A stretch of DNA of 57,279 bases from an uncultured Cryomorphaceae bacterium. GTDB lineage: Bacteria; Bacteroidota; Bacteroidia; Flavobacteriales; Schleiferiaceae. Positions 9,006 through 18,175 of this stretch are shown here, piece after piece. Each line of letters starts with the position of its first letter. Position 1 is the stretch's first letter. The notes below the pieces were generated by a model, which worked only from the letters and a program-made list of their open reading frames with translations, searched no databases and was not told the DNA's origin. A program made the translations under genes and the position numbers. Where the stretch lies: assembly GCA_937129395.1 (NCBI GenBank), contig CAKZNE010000117.1, positions 1 through 57,279 on the forward strand, in the 5' to 3' direction.

Positions 9006-9755
9006 GTGCCGTTAGAAAAGCTCACATATCTTCAGGATGGGGATGAAAACAACCCTGAAAATCAAGTAAATTATTCATTAAAAAGGGCCGCTTATTTGGT
9101 TCAAACTGGAGACATTCTTGCCATAACAATAAAAACTTCGGACCAAAGAGGGGCGATGTATTTTAACAATCAAGGAACTAGCTTTTTAAATCAAGGACAA
9201 GGCGATTTGTTGCTTTATCTTAACGGATATACAATTAACCCTGCTGGGTTTCTTGAACTGCCGGTTTTGGGTCAAATTAAGGTAGTAGACAAAACTCTAG
9301 AAGAAGTAAAATTTATTGTTGAAACTCTTTTAAACGAATATTTTAAAGATGCGGCGACCATGGTGAGTGTTCAAATGGGAGGAATTAGATTTTCCATTAT
9401 TGGCGACGTAGTAAACCCAGGTCGTTATGTTATCTATCAAAATCAGGTGAATGTATTTGAAGCTTTGGCTTTATCGGGAGATATTACTGTAGTTGGAAAT
9501 AGAAAAAGTGTTCAAATCATTCGTCAGATAAAAAATGACAGCCTTGTGACTGTAAATATTGACTTAACAGATACTAAGATTCTAGAATCGGAATATTTTT
9601 TTCTTCAGCCAAATGATATTATCAATGTAAAACCATTATCGGTTAAAACTCTTGGAATTGGAACATCGGGTTTTCAAACTTTCGCATCAATTTTGGCCGT
9701 TTTGGCCTCATCTGCAACGTTGATTTTCACCTTAAATCAAATTGGAAAAAGCTAA
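9006..9755 (+). CDS. wza: Wza-type polysaccharide export lipoprotein (true N-terminus upstream, about 8961-8967)
   Basis: SLBB/polysaccharide export domains (GDILAITIKTSDQ...GYTINPAGFLELPVLGQIKV; VSVQMGGIRFSIIGDVVNPGRYV). In-frame upstream sequence encodes a lipobox ...VILFIISLLSSC but has no ATG/GTG/TTG. Confidence 0.85.
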   Translation: MPLEKLTYLQDGDENNPENQVNYSLKRAAYLVQTGDILAITIKTSDQRGAMYFNNQGTSFLNQGQGDLLLYLNGYTINPAGFLELPVLGQIKVVDKTLEEVKFIVETLLNEYFKDAATMVSVQMGGIRFSIIGDVVNPGRYVIYQNQVNVFEALALSGDITVVGNRKSVQIIRQIKNDSLVTVNIDLTDTKILESEYFFLQPNDIINVKPLSVKTLGIGTSGFQTFASILAVLASSATLIFTLNQIGKS

Positions 9756-9762
9756 ATAATAA

Positions 9763-12210
9763 ATGGAGGTTAACAATGAAGCCCAAAAAGATCAATCTCA
9801 GGAAGGTATAGATCTTAAAAAGATATTTTTCCGATTACTTGGAAGTTGGCCCCTCTTCGTGGGTGCCGTTTTGGTCGCCTTAATAATTTCCTTTTTCATT
9901 GCCAGATATTCAAATATCGAATATGATGTAAACGGAATTGTGATTATAGAAACCGAGGGAAAGAGTGACTTTGGAATCGGTCAAATTGCTAGCGCAATTG
10001 GATATAATAATCCAAGATTGTCCTTTGAAAATGAAATGATCATATTGTCCTCATTTTCTTTAGTGGAAAAAACTATTGCGAATCTCGATTTTGAGGTTTC
10101 CTATTTTGAAGAAGGACGAGTAAAATCGGTTGAGGTCTATGACCGTTCCCCTTTTATAGTTGAGTTCGATTCGAGTCATATTCAATCTGTAAATGTGAAA
10201 TTCGTAATTATTCCAGAAGAAGACGGGTATAAACTCAGCTTTGATGCTGAGAATATGGCGCCTTATTCCTATGAGCAAAAAGCGTTTGTCGACGGGGATT
10301 TACCAAAACTGGATTTTAATAATGATAACCTTATTCAGTTTGGAGAATGGATAGAAACCGAGTATTTTAAATTTAAAATTAACACTACCAAATATTGGGC
10401 TGGAACAAATAGAGTCCAATTTGAATTTAATGATTATGAAAAATTAGTTTCAAAATACAGATCTGGGTTAAAGATTTACCCAACATCTGAAGGGAGTTCT
10501 GGAGTTACAATCACTCTAACTTCTGCATGTCCTTCAAGGGCTAAAGTGTTTATTGATCAATATACCTCCGAATATTTAAATTTGGAATTGGATGCAAAAA
10601 ACAGGATTTCTGATCAAACTATTGAGTTTATATCTAGGGAATTAAAGACGATTGAGGATTCTCTGTCTTTTATTGAGGGTATTATGCAAAATTTCCTTTC
10701 AGAGAAAAAAATTGTTGATTTAAGTGCGGAGGGAAAAGAAATTTTCACCAGACTTTACACTTTGGAATCTGAGTATTCGGAACAAATTTTAAAGGATAGA
10801 TATTACCGTTATTTGGAAAAGTACCTATTAGATGAAGGAGATAATGGAAGTATAGTTGCCCCTTCTTCTTTGGGTGTCAATGATCCGCTTTTAATAAAAA
10901 TAATCAGTAATTTAAGCGAGCTATACGTTGAGAAAAAATCGTTGGAAACTGGTTTTAAACCTGGGAACCCAGTTCTGGTAGGTCTGGAAACCAAAATTAA
11001 ATCTGAAAAGTCAATCCTAAAGGAAAATTTGAAAAACATTACAGCCAATTCGGCATTTATGCTTTCCTCTTTGGAAAAACGGATTGATTTAATTGAACAA
11101 AATATTTCCTCGTTTCCTCAAACGGAAAGAGAGCTTATTAACATCAAAAGGAAATACGAAGTAAGTGAGAAACTTTACGTTTTCTTAATGCAGAAAAAAG
11201 CAGAATCAAGCATTGTTAAAGCATCGAATTTACCAATTAATAAGGTTATTGACTCTGCCAGGATTTCCGATAGTCCTGTAAAACCGAGAAAGACATTTAT
11301 TTATGTGGTTGGTTTGCTTCTGGGTATTGTCCTGCCAATGGCCTTTATCACCCTGAGGGATCTTTTTGACGTTAAAATCAGATCTAAACAGGACGTAGAA
11401 TCCATGACAAAGATCCCTATCGTGGGAGCTGTTGGACACAATTCTAAAGAGAGTAATTTAATGGTAAGCCAGTATCCGAAATCGTCTATTTCGGAATCTT
11501 TTCGATCCCTAAGGGCAAATCTAAAATTCTTTGGAGTGGACAAAAAGGAAACTCCCGTTTTAATGTTTACTAGTTCTATCGGTGGTGAAGGAAAGACATT
11601 TTGCTCAATAAACTTAGCCACGGCTATGGCGGTAGGTAATAAGAAAACGATACTAATTGGAGTGGATCTAAGGAAGCCCAAAATTTATAATGATTTTGGA
11701 TTATCGAATGAGAAAGGACTATCCTCGTATTTAATAGGCGAACATAGTCTTGATGAAGTACTCCAACCTACTTCAATTAACAATTTGTATCTGATTTCAG
11801 CAGGCCCAATTCCACCCAATCCTGCTGAATTGATTCTAGACCAAAATTTTAAAAACCTTATTGAGTCCTTAAAAAAGAGTTTTGATTGCATTGTTCTAGA
11901 TACTCCACCCATTGGGTTGGTGGCTGATTCATTTGAAATAATGAAACACGTTGATTATACTTTTTATCTTTGCCGACAAGGTTATACCGATAAAAGCCTA
12001 TTGCAACTAGTAAATGAAAAATACAATCAAAAGGTTATTAAAAATATTGGAATTATTATTAATGACGTTTCGTTGAATTCAGGCTACGGATATGGCTATG
12101 GTTACGGCTATGGTTACGGTTATGGTTACGGTTATGGTTACGGCTATGGATATACGGATGAAGAAGAATCAAAAGGTGGCTTTTTTAGGAGGTTGAAAAA
12201 ATCGCTTTAA
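9763..12210 (+). CDS. wzc: Wzc-like polysaccharide co-polymerase / BY-type tyrosine kinase
   Basis: Two TM segments around a coiled-coil periplasmic domain; Walker A SSIGGEGKTFCSINLA; Walker A' ILIGVDLRKPK; Walker B CIVLDTPPIG; Tyr-rich C-terminus. Confidence 0.93.
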   Translation: MEVNNEAQKDQSQEGIDLKKIFFRLLGSWPLFVGAVLVALIISFFIARYSNIEYDVNGIVIIETEGKSDFGIGQIASAIGYNNPRLSFENEMIILSSFSLVEKTIANLDFEVSYFEEGRVKSVEVYDRSPFIVEFDSSHIQSVNVKFVIIPEEDGYKLSFDAENMAPYSYEQKAFVDGDLPKLDFNNDNLIQFGEWIETEYFKFKINTTKYWAGTNRVQFEFNDYEKLVSKYRSGLKIYPTSEGSSGVTITLTSACPSRAKVFIDQYTSEYLNLELDAKNRISDQTIEFISRELKTIEDSLSFIEGIMQNFLSEKKIVDLSAEGKEIFTRLYTLESEYSEQILKDRYYRYLEKYLLDEGDNGSIVAPSSLGVNDPLLIKIISNLSELYVEKKSLETGFKPGNPVLVGLETKIKSEKSILKENLKNITANSAFMLSSLEKRIDLIEQNISSFPQTERELINIKRKYEVSEKLYVFLMQKKAESSIVKASNLPINKVIDSARISDSPVKPRKTFIYVVGLLLGIVLPMAFITLRDLFDVKIRSKQDVESMTKIPIVGAVGHNSKESNLMVSQYPKSSISESFRSLRANLKFFGVDKKETPVLMFTSSIGGEGKTFCSINLATAMAVGNKKTILIGVDLRKPKIYNDFGLSNEKGLSSYLIGEHSLDEVLQPTSINNLYLISAGPIPPNPAELILDQNFKNLIESLKKSFDCIVLDTPPIGLVADSFEIMKHVDYTFYLCRQGYTDKSLLQLVNEKYNQKVIKNIGIIINDVSLNSGYGYGYGYGYGYGYGYGYGYGYGYTDEEESKGGFFRRLKKSL
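12082..12153 (+). repeat. In-frame Gly-Tyr coding tandem repeat (12 x GGN TAY)
   Basis: GGC TAC GGA TAT GGC TAT GGT TAC ... GGA TAT; 72 bp encoding (GY)12. Confidence 0.95.
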
Positions 12211-12236
12211 GATAACCATAGATTCTGGTAAAGTTT

Positions 12237-12244
12237 TATATTTG
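12237..12244 (+). promoter_or_regulatory. TATATTTG -7-like box directly abutting a hairpin
   Basis: Exact TAnnTTTG; its last G is the first base of the inverted repeat. Confidence 0.5.
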
Positions 12245-12289
12245 CATTCACATTGAGTATAATAAGTACTCAATGTGAATGCTTTTTTT
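12244..12289 (+). terminator. Perfect 16-bp hairpin with T7 tract (terminator/attenuator)
   Basis: GCATTCACATTGAGTA-TAATAAG-TACTCAATGTGAATGC-TTTTTTT, read directly. Confidence 0.85.
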
Positions 12290-12321
12290 GTTTAATAAAA
12301 GTAAGTTGATTAATATTTGAA

Positions 12322-12855
12322 ATGATAGAGACCCTCATCACCTCAAAGACTCGAGTAAAGTTATTATTGAAGTTTTTTCTGAACTCCAATACGAAATCGT
12401 ATTTGAGAAATTTAGAGAGTGAATTTGGTGACTCAACCAACGCTATCCGTCAGGAATTAAACAGATTGGAAGGAGCTGGGCTTTTATCCAGTGAAAAAAA
12501 AGGCAACAAGAAGCTGTTTCAAGCCAATATGTTACATCCCCTTTTTGGAGATCTTCAAAATATTATCAAAAAATTTGTAGGAATAGATCAAATTATTGAA
12601 CGAATTGTGGAAAGAGTAGGAAATGTTGATCGAGTCTATTTGGAAGGCGAGTTGGCTAGGGGGATTGACTCAGATGTTGTTGATCTTGTTTTAATAGGAG
12701 AAACTATTAACAGAGCCTATTTGACTAGTTTAATTGAAAAAATAGAACCTATTCTAGGAAAGCACATTCGATACGTTATTAAGAACAAAGAAGAAGCTAC
12801 TAAGTATTTAGTAACAAAAAATGAATCATTTTTAATTTGGAATAAATCATGTTAA
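12322..12855 (+). CDS. Winged-helix (ArsR-like) regulator with degenerate nucleotidyltransferase-like C-terminal domain
   Basis: TSKTRVKLLLKFFLNSNTKSYLRNLESEFGDSTNAIRQELNRLEGAGLLSSEKKGNKKLFQAN (wHTH); EGELARGIDSDVVDLVLIG resembles a degenerate G-S..R...SDxDLxxxG NTase motif. Confidence 0.75.
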   Translation: MIETLITSKTRVKLLLKFFLNSNTKSYLRNLESEFGDSTNAIRQELNRLEGAGLLSSEKKGNKKLFQANMLHPLFGDLQNIIKKFVGIDQIIERIVERVGNVDRVYLEGELARGIDSDVVDLVLIGETINRAYLTSLIEKIEPILGKHIRYVIKNKEEATKYLVTKNESFLIWNKSC

Positions 12856-14135
12856 ACCAAAATCATCAAAAAATTGCAATTATAGGCTTGGGTTATGTAG
12901 GTCTGCCATTGGCGGTTGAGTTTTCGAAAAAATATAAGGTGGTCGGCTTTGATATTAAAGAGGCAAGAGTAACGGAACTTAATAGCGGTGCTGATTCAAC
13001 ACTTGAGGTGGAGGAAGCTATTCTCAACGCAGCCTTAAAAGGCGGTGAATCAATAGGTCTTGAGCTTTCATCGGATGTGGAAAGTATTAAAGATTGTAAT
13101 ATTTTTATTGTTACAGTACCAACTCCAATAGACGCTTTTAAAACACCAGACTTATCTCCACTTAAGGGAGCTTCCAAAATGATTGGCAAAATTTTAAAGG
13201 AAGGCGATATTGTGATTTATGAATCTACAACTTTTCCAGGTTGTACCGAAGAGGATTGTGTGCCGATATTGGAAGAGCAATCTGGTTTGAAATTTAACCA
13301 GGATTTTTATTGTGGCTATTCGCCCGAAAGAATAAATCCAGGAGATAAAATTAATACACTTACAAAAATTGTAAAGGTAACTTCAGGTTCCACCACGGAA
13401 ATTGGGCAAGTGGTGGATAAACTTTACGCCTCCATTATTACTGCTGGTACCCATTTGGCCCCTAATATGAAAGTTGCCGAAGCTTCTAAAGCAATAGAGA
13501 ATGCACAAAGAGATGTAAATATCTCTTTTGTAAATGAATTGGCTCTAATTTTTGATAGAATTGGAATTGATACTACAGATGTAATTGAAGCAGCAGCAAC
13601 TAAATGGAATTTCCTAAAATACAAGCCCGGTCTTGTAGGTGGTCATTGTATTGGGGTTGATCCTTATTACCTCGCCCATAAGGCAGAGTCGTTAGGTTAT
13701 CATCCTCAAGTAATTCTTTCTGGAAGAAGAGTAAATGATAACATGGGAATGTTCGTGGCTAATAAGGTTGTGAAATTAATGATTAATAAAGGCCAAGTTA
13801 TTAAAGGTTCTAAGGCCCTTATTTTAGGAATTACCTTTAAAGAGAACTGCCCAGATATTAGAAATACTAGAGTGGTGGATATTCATAAAGAACTTCTTCA
13901 ATTTGGAATGAACGTGGATATTTTTGATCCTTGGGCAAATTATGAAGAAGTTAAGCATGAATACGACCTGGAAATTTTAACTAAATTACCTCAAAATCAG
14001 TACGATTCTATAATCGTAGCTGTATCTCACAATGAATTTTTAGAAATTGATTTTAATGAATTGAAATCTGAAAAAGCAATAGTTTTTGACACAAAATCAT
14101 TCTTAAGTCTCGATAAAATCGATGGTAGATTATAA
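12849..14135 (+). CDS. UDP-N-acetyl-hexosamine 6-dehydrogenase (WbpA/TviB-like nucleotide sugar dehydrogenase)
   Basis: IAIIGLGYVGLPLAVEFSKKYKVVGFDI; ESTTFPGCTEE; GLVGGHCIGVDPYYL. Confidence 0.93.
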   Translation: MLNQNHQKIAIIGLGYVGLPLAVEFSKKYKVVGFDIKEARVTELNSGADSTLEVEEAILNAALKGGESIGLELSSDVESIKDCNIFIVTVPTPIDAFKTPDLSPLKGASKMIGKILKEGDIVIYESTTFPGCTEEDCVPILEEQSGLKFNQDFYCGYSPERINPGDKINTLTKIVKVTSGSTTEIGQVVDKLYASIITAGTHLAPNMKVAEASKAIENAQRDVNISFVNELALIFDRIGIDTTDVIEAAATKWNFLKYKPGLVGGHCIGVDPYYLAHKAESLGYHPQVILSGRRVNDNMGMFVANKVVKLMINKGQVIKGSKALILGITFKENCPDIRNTRVVDIHKELLQFGMNVDIFDPWANYEEVKHEYDLEILTKLPQNQYDSIIVAVSHNEFLEIDFNELKSEKAIVFDTKSFLSLDKIDGRL

Positions 14136-15159
14136 AATTGAAAATAAGGTAAAATTTGCCGTTGTAGGTTGCGGCCACATAGGGAAAAGGCATGCTGAAA
14201 TGATCCGTAGAAATCCGGAGGCAGAATTAGTAGCTTTAGTGGATATTAAGGAAAAAGATAAATTAGGTATCCCGGAAGAGAATGTTCCATTTTATAATAC
14301 GGTTGAAGAATTTTTAGAAGCCGATATTGATTGCGATGTAGTGAACATTGCGACCCCAAATGGTTTTCATGCAGAGCAGTCCTTAAAAGCACTTGAAGCC
14401 AGAATGCATATCGTGGTGGAGAAGCCAATGGCTTTGTCAAAATTAGATGCAGAGAAGGTTATATTTAAAGCTCTTCATGTGCATAAACATTTGTTTGCTG
14501 TAATGCAAAATAGATATTCGCCTCCATCGGCCTGGTTAAAAGGATTAGTAGATAGTGGAAAGCTTGGGGAGATTTACATGGTTCAACTAAATTGCTATTG
14601 GAATAGAGATGATCGTTATTATCATTCAAATACCTGGCACGGAAAGAAGGATTTGGATGGCGGAACTTTGTTTACTCAATTTTCTCATTTTATTGATATT
14701 ATGTATTGGCTTTTTGGTGATATCTCTAACATCACAGCAAGGTTCAATGATTTTAATCATCAAAATCTTACAGATTTTGAAGATTCCGGTATCGTGAATT
14801 TCGATTTTGTAAATGGTGGAATGGGTTGTTTAAACTATTCAACTTCAGTACCCATGAGTAATTTGGAGTCGAGCCTTACAGTTATTGCCGAAAATGGCTC
14901 TATTAAGGTTGGCGGCCAATACATGGATAAGGTAGAAGTTTGTAATGTAAAAGATTATGAAATGCCTGAATTAGCTCCTACTAACCCAGGTAATGACTAT
15001 GGCGCATATAAAGGCTCAGCCGCAAACCATAACTACATTATTGAAAATGTAATTGATGTGCTTAAAGGCAGAAATTCCATTACAACAAATGCCCTTGAAG
15101 GGTTGAAAGTAGTCGATATAATAGAAAGGATTTATTCAGAAAAGAAAGGACAGAAGTAA
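14122..15159 (+). CDS. Gfo/Idh/MocA oxidoreductase, WbpB-like (UDP-GlcNAcA 3-dehydrogenase family)
   Basis: FAVVGCGHIGKRHAEMI; VVEKPMALSKLDAE; NRYSPPSAWLK; overlaps the WbpA-like gene. Confidence 0.85.
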   Translation: MVDYKIENKVKFAVVGCGHIGKRHAEMIRRNPEAELVALVDIKEKDKLGIPEENVPFYNTVEEFLEADIDCDVVNIATPNGFHAEQSLKALEARMHIVVEKPMALSKLDAEKVIFKALHVHKHLFAVMQNRYSPPSAWLKGLVDSGKLGEIYMVQLNCYWNRDDRYYHSNTWHGKKDLDGGTLFTQFSHFIDIMYWLFGDISNITARFNDFNHQNLTDFEDSGIVNFDFVNGGMGCLNYSTSVPMSNLESSLTVIAENGSIKVGGQYMDKVEVCNVKDYEMPELAPTNPGNDYGAYKGSAANHNYIIENVIDVLKGRNSITTNALEGLKVVDIIERIYSEKKGQK

Positions 15160-15206
15160 AAGGTTACAGCCTGTTTAATCCTAAAACCAATACAAGATTG
15201 TAATAT

Positions 15207-16388
15207 ATGTTAGACCTAATTGGACGTAAAGAAAAATTGTTTTCTCAAGATATTTCTGAACTAAATGAAGATTTATTTTCAAAAGTTAATAGCTCAAAAT
15301 TCCTTGTCCTAGGAGGAGCTGGGTCAATCGGTCAAGCGGTGGTGAAGGAGATTTTTAAAAGAAATCCTTTAAAACTCTATGTTGTTGATATTTCTGAAAA
15401 TAACCTTGTAGAATTGGTTAGAGATATTAGAAGTTCAGCCGGATATATAGAGGGTGACTTTCAAACTTTTGCTTTGGATATTGGTTCATGGCAATATGAT
15501 GACTTTGTTAAAAATAGTGGTGAATTCGATTATGTTTTGAATTTATCGGCGCTTAAACATGTTAGAAGTGAAAAGGATGTTTTTACTTTAATGCGAATGA
15601 TTGAAGTCAACATTTTTAATACCACTAAAACAATTAAACAAAGTATTAAACAAGGAGCGAAAAAATACTTTTGTGTTTCCACTGATAAAGCCGCAAACCC
15701 TGTGAATATGATGGGAGGTTCTAAAAGAATAATGGAGATGTTTGTAATGGAGGAAAGTAAAAACATTAATCTTTCCATGGCACGTTTCGCTAATGTTGCC
15801 TTTTCTGACGGATCCCTACTTCATGGGTTTAACCAAAGGATACAAAAGAAACAACCAATTGTGGCACCAAATGATATCAAAAGATATTTTGTAACCCCAC
15901 AAGAGTCTGGGGAATTGTGCCTTTTGTCTTGTATTTATGGAGAAAACCGCGATATATTTTTTCCGAAATTAAGCGAGGATCTACACCTAATTACTTTTTC
16001 TGAAATAGCCGATCGCTACCTGAAAAGTATTGGTTTTGAACCTTACCCGTGTAAATCTGAGGTTGAAGCCCGAGAATTAATGTCAACTTTACCTCAAAAA
16101 GGAAAATGGCCTTGTTTATTTACGACTAGTGATACGACAGGAGAAAAAGATTTTGAAGAATTCTTTACGGACAAGGAAGTGTTGGATTTAGAGAGATTCA
16201 AAAACCTAGGGGCAATTAAAAATAATCTCGAGGACAATTCAGAAAAGCTTGAGTATTTCGAAAAATCAATTTCAAAATTTAAGGAGTCCTCAGAATATTC
16301 AAAAAAAGAAATTGTAGATCTTTTCTTTACTATGCTTCCTGGATTTGGACATGAAGAGAAAGGAAAAAATTTAGATGGCAAAATGTAA
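15207..16388 (+). CDS. NDP-sugar 4,6-dehydratase-like SDR (LegB-like)
   Basis: FLVLGGAGSIGQAVVKEIF, STDKAANPVNMMGGSKRIMEMF; first gene of a Leg-like block. Confidence 0.8.
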   Translation: MLDLIGRKEKLFSQDISELNEDLFSKVNSSKFLVLGGAGSIGQAVVKEIFKRNPLKLYVVDISENNLVELVRDIRSSAGYIEGDFQTFALDIGSWQYDDFVKNSGEFDYVLNLSALKHVRSEKDVFTLMRMIEVNIFNTTKTIKQSIKQGAKKYFCVSTDKAANPVNMMGGSKRIMEMFVMEESKNINLSMARFANVAFSDGSLLHGFNQRIQKKQPIVAPNDIKRYFVTPQESGELCLLSCIYGENRDIFFPKLSEDLHLITFSEIADRYLKSIGFEPYPCKSEVEARELMSTLPQKGKWPCLFTTSDTTGEKDFEEFFTDKEVLDLERFKNLGAIKNNLEDNSEKLEYFEKSISKFKESSEYSKKEIVDLFFTMLPGFGHEEKGKNLDGKM

Positions 16389-16399
16389 GTTTTTTATTT

Positions 16400-17548
16400 A
16401 TGAGCAATAATTTTGAGGCTATCATCCGGGGAATAAGAAAAAGCTTTAATACCAAAGAGTTTATTCCGCTGCATGTACCTCAGTTTTGGGGTAAAGAAAA
16501 AGAAAACCTTTTAGATACTATAGACAGCACTTTTGTTTCTTCCGTTGGCGCGTTTGTAAATAAAGTAGAAGAACAAATGACCGACCTTACTAAAACGGCA
16601 AAGGCTGCCGCTGTGGTTAACGGCACAGCAGGGCTCCAGGTAAGTTTGAGAATCGCTGGTGTTAACCCTGGCGATGAAGTTCTGACCCAAGCTTTAACTT
16701 TTGTGGCAACAGCAAATTCAATAGCTTATAATCATGCATCTCCAGTTTTTATTGATGTAGATAAAGATACGATGGGCTTGTCCCCAATTGCATTAAAAAA
16801 CTTTTTAGAAGAGTTTGGTGATTTGAGAGAAGAGGGTTGTTTTAATAAAAAAACGAATAAAAGAATTGCAGCCTGTATGCCAATGCACACTTTTGGTTTT
16901 ATGTGCAGAATAGATGAAATTGTTGCCATTTGTGATGATTGGGAAATTCCGGTGGTTGAGGATGCTGCAGAAGCATTGGGTAGCTCATATAAAGGAATTT
17001 CAGCTGGAAAATTTGGTCAAACGGGTGTATTCTCCTTTAATGGAAATAAAATTATTACTGCCGGAGGCGGTGGAGTAATTGTTAGCAGAGAACCGGAATT
17101 TGCTGAAAAGGCAAAATATTTAACCACTACTGCAAAGGTTCCTCATAAATGGGAATATGTGCACCAAGAAATGGGTTATAATTTTAGAATGCCAAATCTA
17201 AACGCGGCGTTGCTTTCTGCCCAATTGGATAATTTTGATCATTATAAAAGTTCAAAAGCCGAACTATATTTAGAATATAAAGCCTTATTTGAAGGAAGTA
17301 ATGTGGAATTAGTTTCGATACCAAAGGACACAAATTGGAATTATTGGTTAATGAGCGCTTGTTTTGAAGATAAAAAGGAAAGAGATGTTTTTCTTGAGAA
17401 GTCCAATGAAAGTGGAATTATGACTAGACCAATCTGGCAATTAATGTACAGATTGCCGATGTACGAAAATTGCCAGAAAGACGAGCAATTGAATGCGGAA
17501 TTTTTAGAGCAGAGAATTGTTAATATGCCTAGTAGTGCAAGAAAATAA
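16400..17548 (+). CDS. DegT/DnrJ/EryC1 aminotransferase (LegC-like)
   Basis: FIPLHVPQFWGKEKENLLDTIDSTFVSSVGAFV; FSFNGNKIITAGGGGVIV (PLP lysine). Confidence 0.87.
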   Translation: MSNNFEAIIRGIRKSFNTKEFIPLHVPQFWGKEKENLLDTIDSTFVSSVGAFVNKVEEQMTDLTKTAKAAAVVNGTAGLQVSLRIAGVNPGDEVLTQALTFVATANSIAYNHASPVFIDVDKDTMGLSPIALKNFLEEFGDLREEGCFNKKTNKRIAACMPMHTFGFMCRIDEIVAICDDWEIPVVEDAAEALGSSYKGISAGKFGQTGVFSFNGNKIITAGGGGVIVSREPEFAEKAKYLTTTAKVPHKWEYVHQEMGYNFRMPNLNAALLSAQLDNFDHYKSSKAELYLEYKALFEGSNVELVSIPKDTNWNYWLMSACFEDKKERDVFLEKSNESGIMTRPIWQLMYRLPMYENCQKDEQLNAEFLEQRIVNMPSSARK

Positions 17549-18170
17549 TAAGTCAAATATTCTTCTGGGATATTCAGGACATGCCTATGTTGTTGCTGAA
17601 GCTTTTTTAATGAGCGGTGGCGAAATAAAAGGGTATACAGATATTTCTGAAGCAAAACTAAACCCATTTGATTTGAAATATTTAGGAAATGAGGGCGACA
17701 ACTTATTCACGCATTGGAATGAGGGCAATGCCTTTATTTTGGCTATTGGAGACAATAGCATAAGGATGAAAATTGCAGACTTGGTAAAAATAAAAGGTAT
17801 GAAATGCCAAACGGTGATTCATCCTGCATCGTCTATTTCTTCGTTTACCACTATTGGTGAGGGTACTTTTATTGCCAGAAATGTTTCAGTAAATCCTTTT
17901 TGCAAAATTGGAAAGGCAGTTATTCTAAATACCGCAAGTTCAATAGATCACGAATGTGAAATTAGCGATGGAGTTCACCTAGCACCAGGTGCAGTTTTAG
18001 CTGGTAATGTTCGGATCGGTAAAGGCAGTTTTATTGGTGCTAATAGTGTTATTAAACAAGGTGTTACAATTGGTGATAACGTAGTGGTTGGAGCTGGATC
18101 AGTTGTTTTAAATGATATAACAAAAAACTTAACTGTGGTAGGAAATCCATCTAAAGAATTGAAGCAGTAA
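17535..18170 (+). CDS. NeuD/LegH-like sugar O/N-acetyltransferase (ORF opens at 17517; GTG at 17535 more likely)
   Basis: NILLGYSGHAYVVAEA N-domain, hexapeptide repeats (GVHLAPGAVLAGNVRIGKGSFIGANSVIKQGVTIGDNVVVGAGSVV). Confidence 0.83.
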   Translation: MQENNKSNILLGYSGHAYVVAEAFLMSGGEIKGYTDISEAKLNPFDLKYLGNEGDNLFTHWNEGNAFILAIGDNSIRMKIADLVKIKGMKCQTVIHPASSISSFTTIGEGTFIARNVSVNPFCKIGKAVILNTASSIDHECEISDGVHLAPGAVLAGNVRIGKGSFIGANSVIKQGVTIGDNVVVGAGSVVLNDITKNLTVVGNPSKELKQ

Positions 18171-18175
18171 ATACA

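Noticed and set aside
12082-12153. Repeat as CRISPR or mobile-element signature
   Set aside because: It is an uninterrupted in-frame codon repeat (Gly-Tyr) with no spacers; a protein low-complexity tail.
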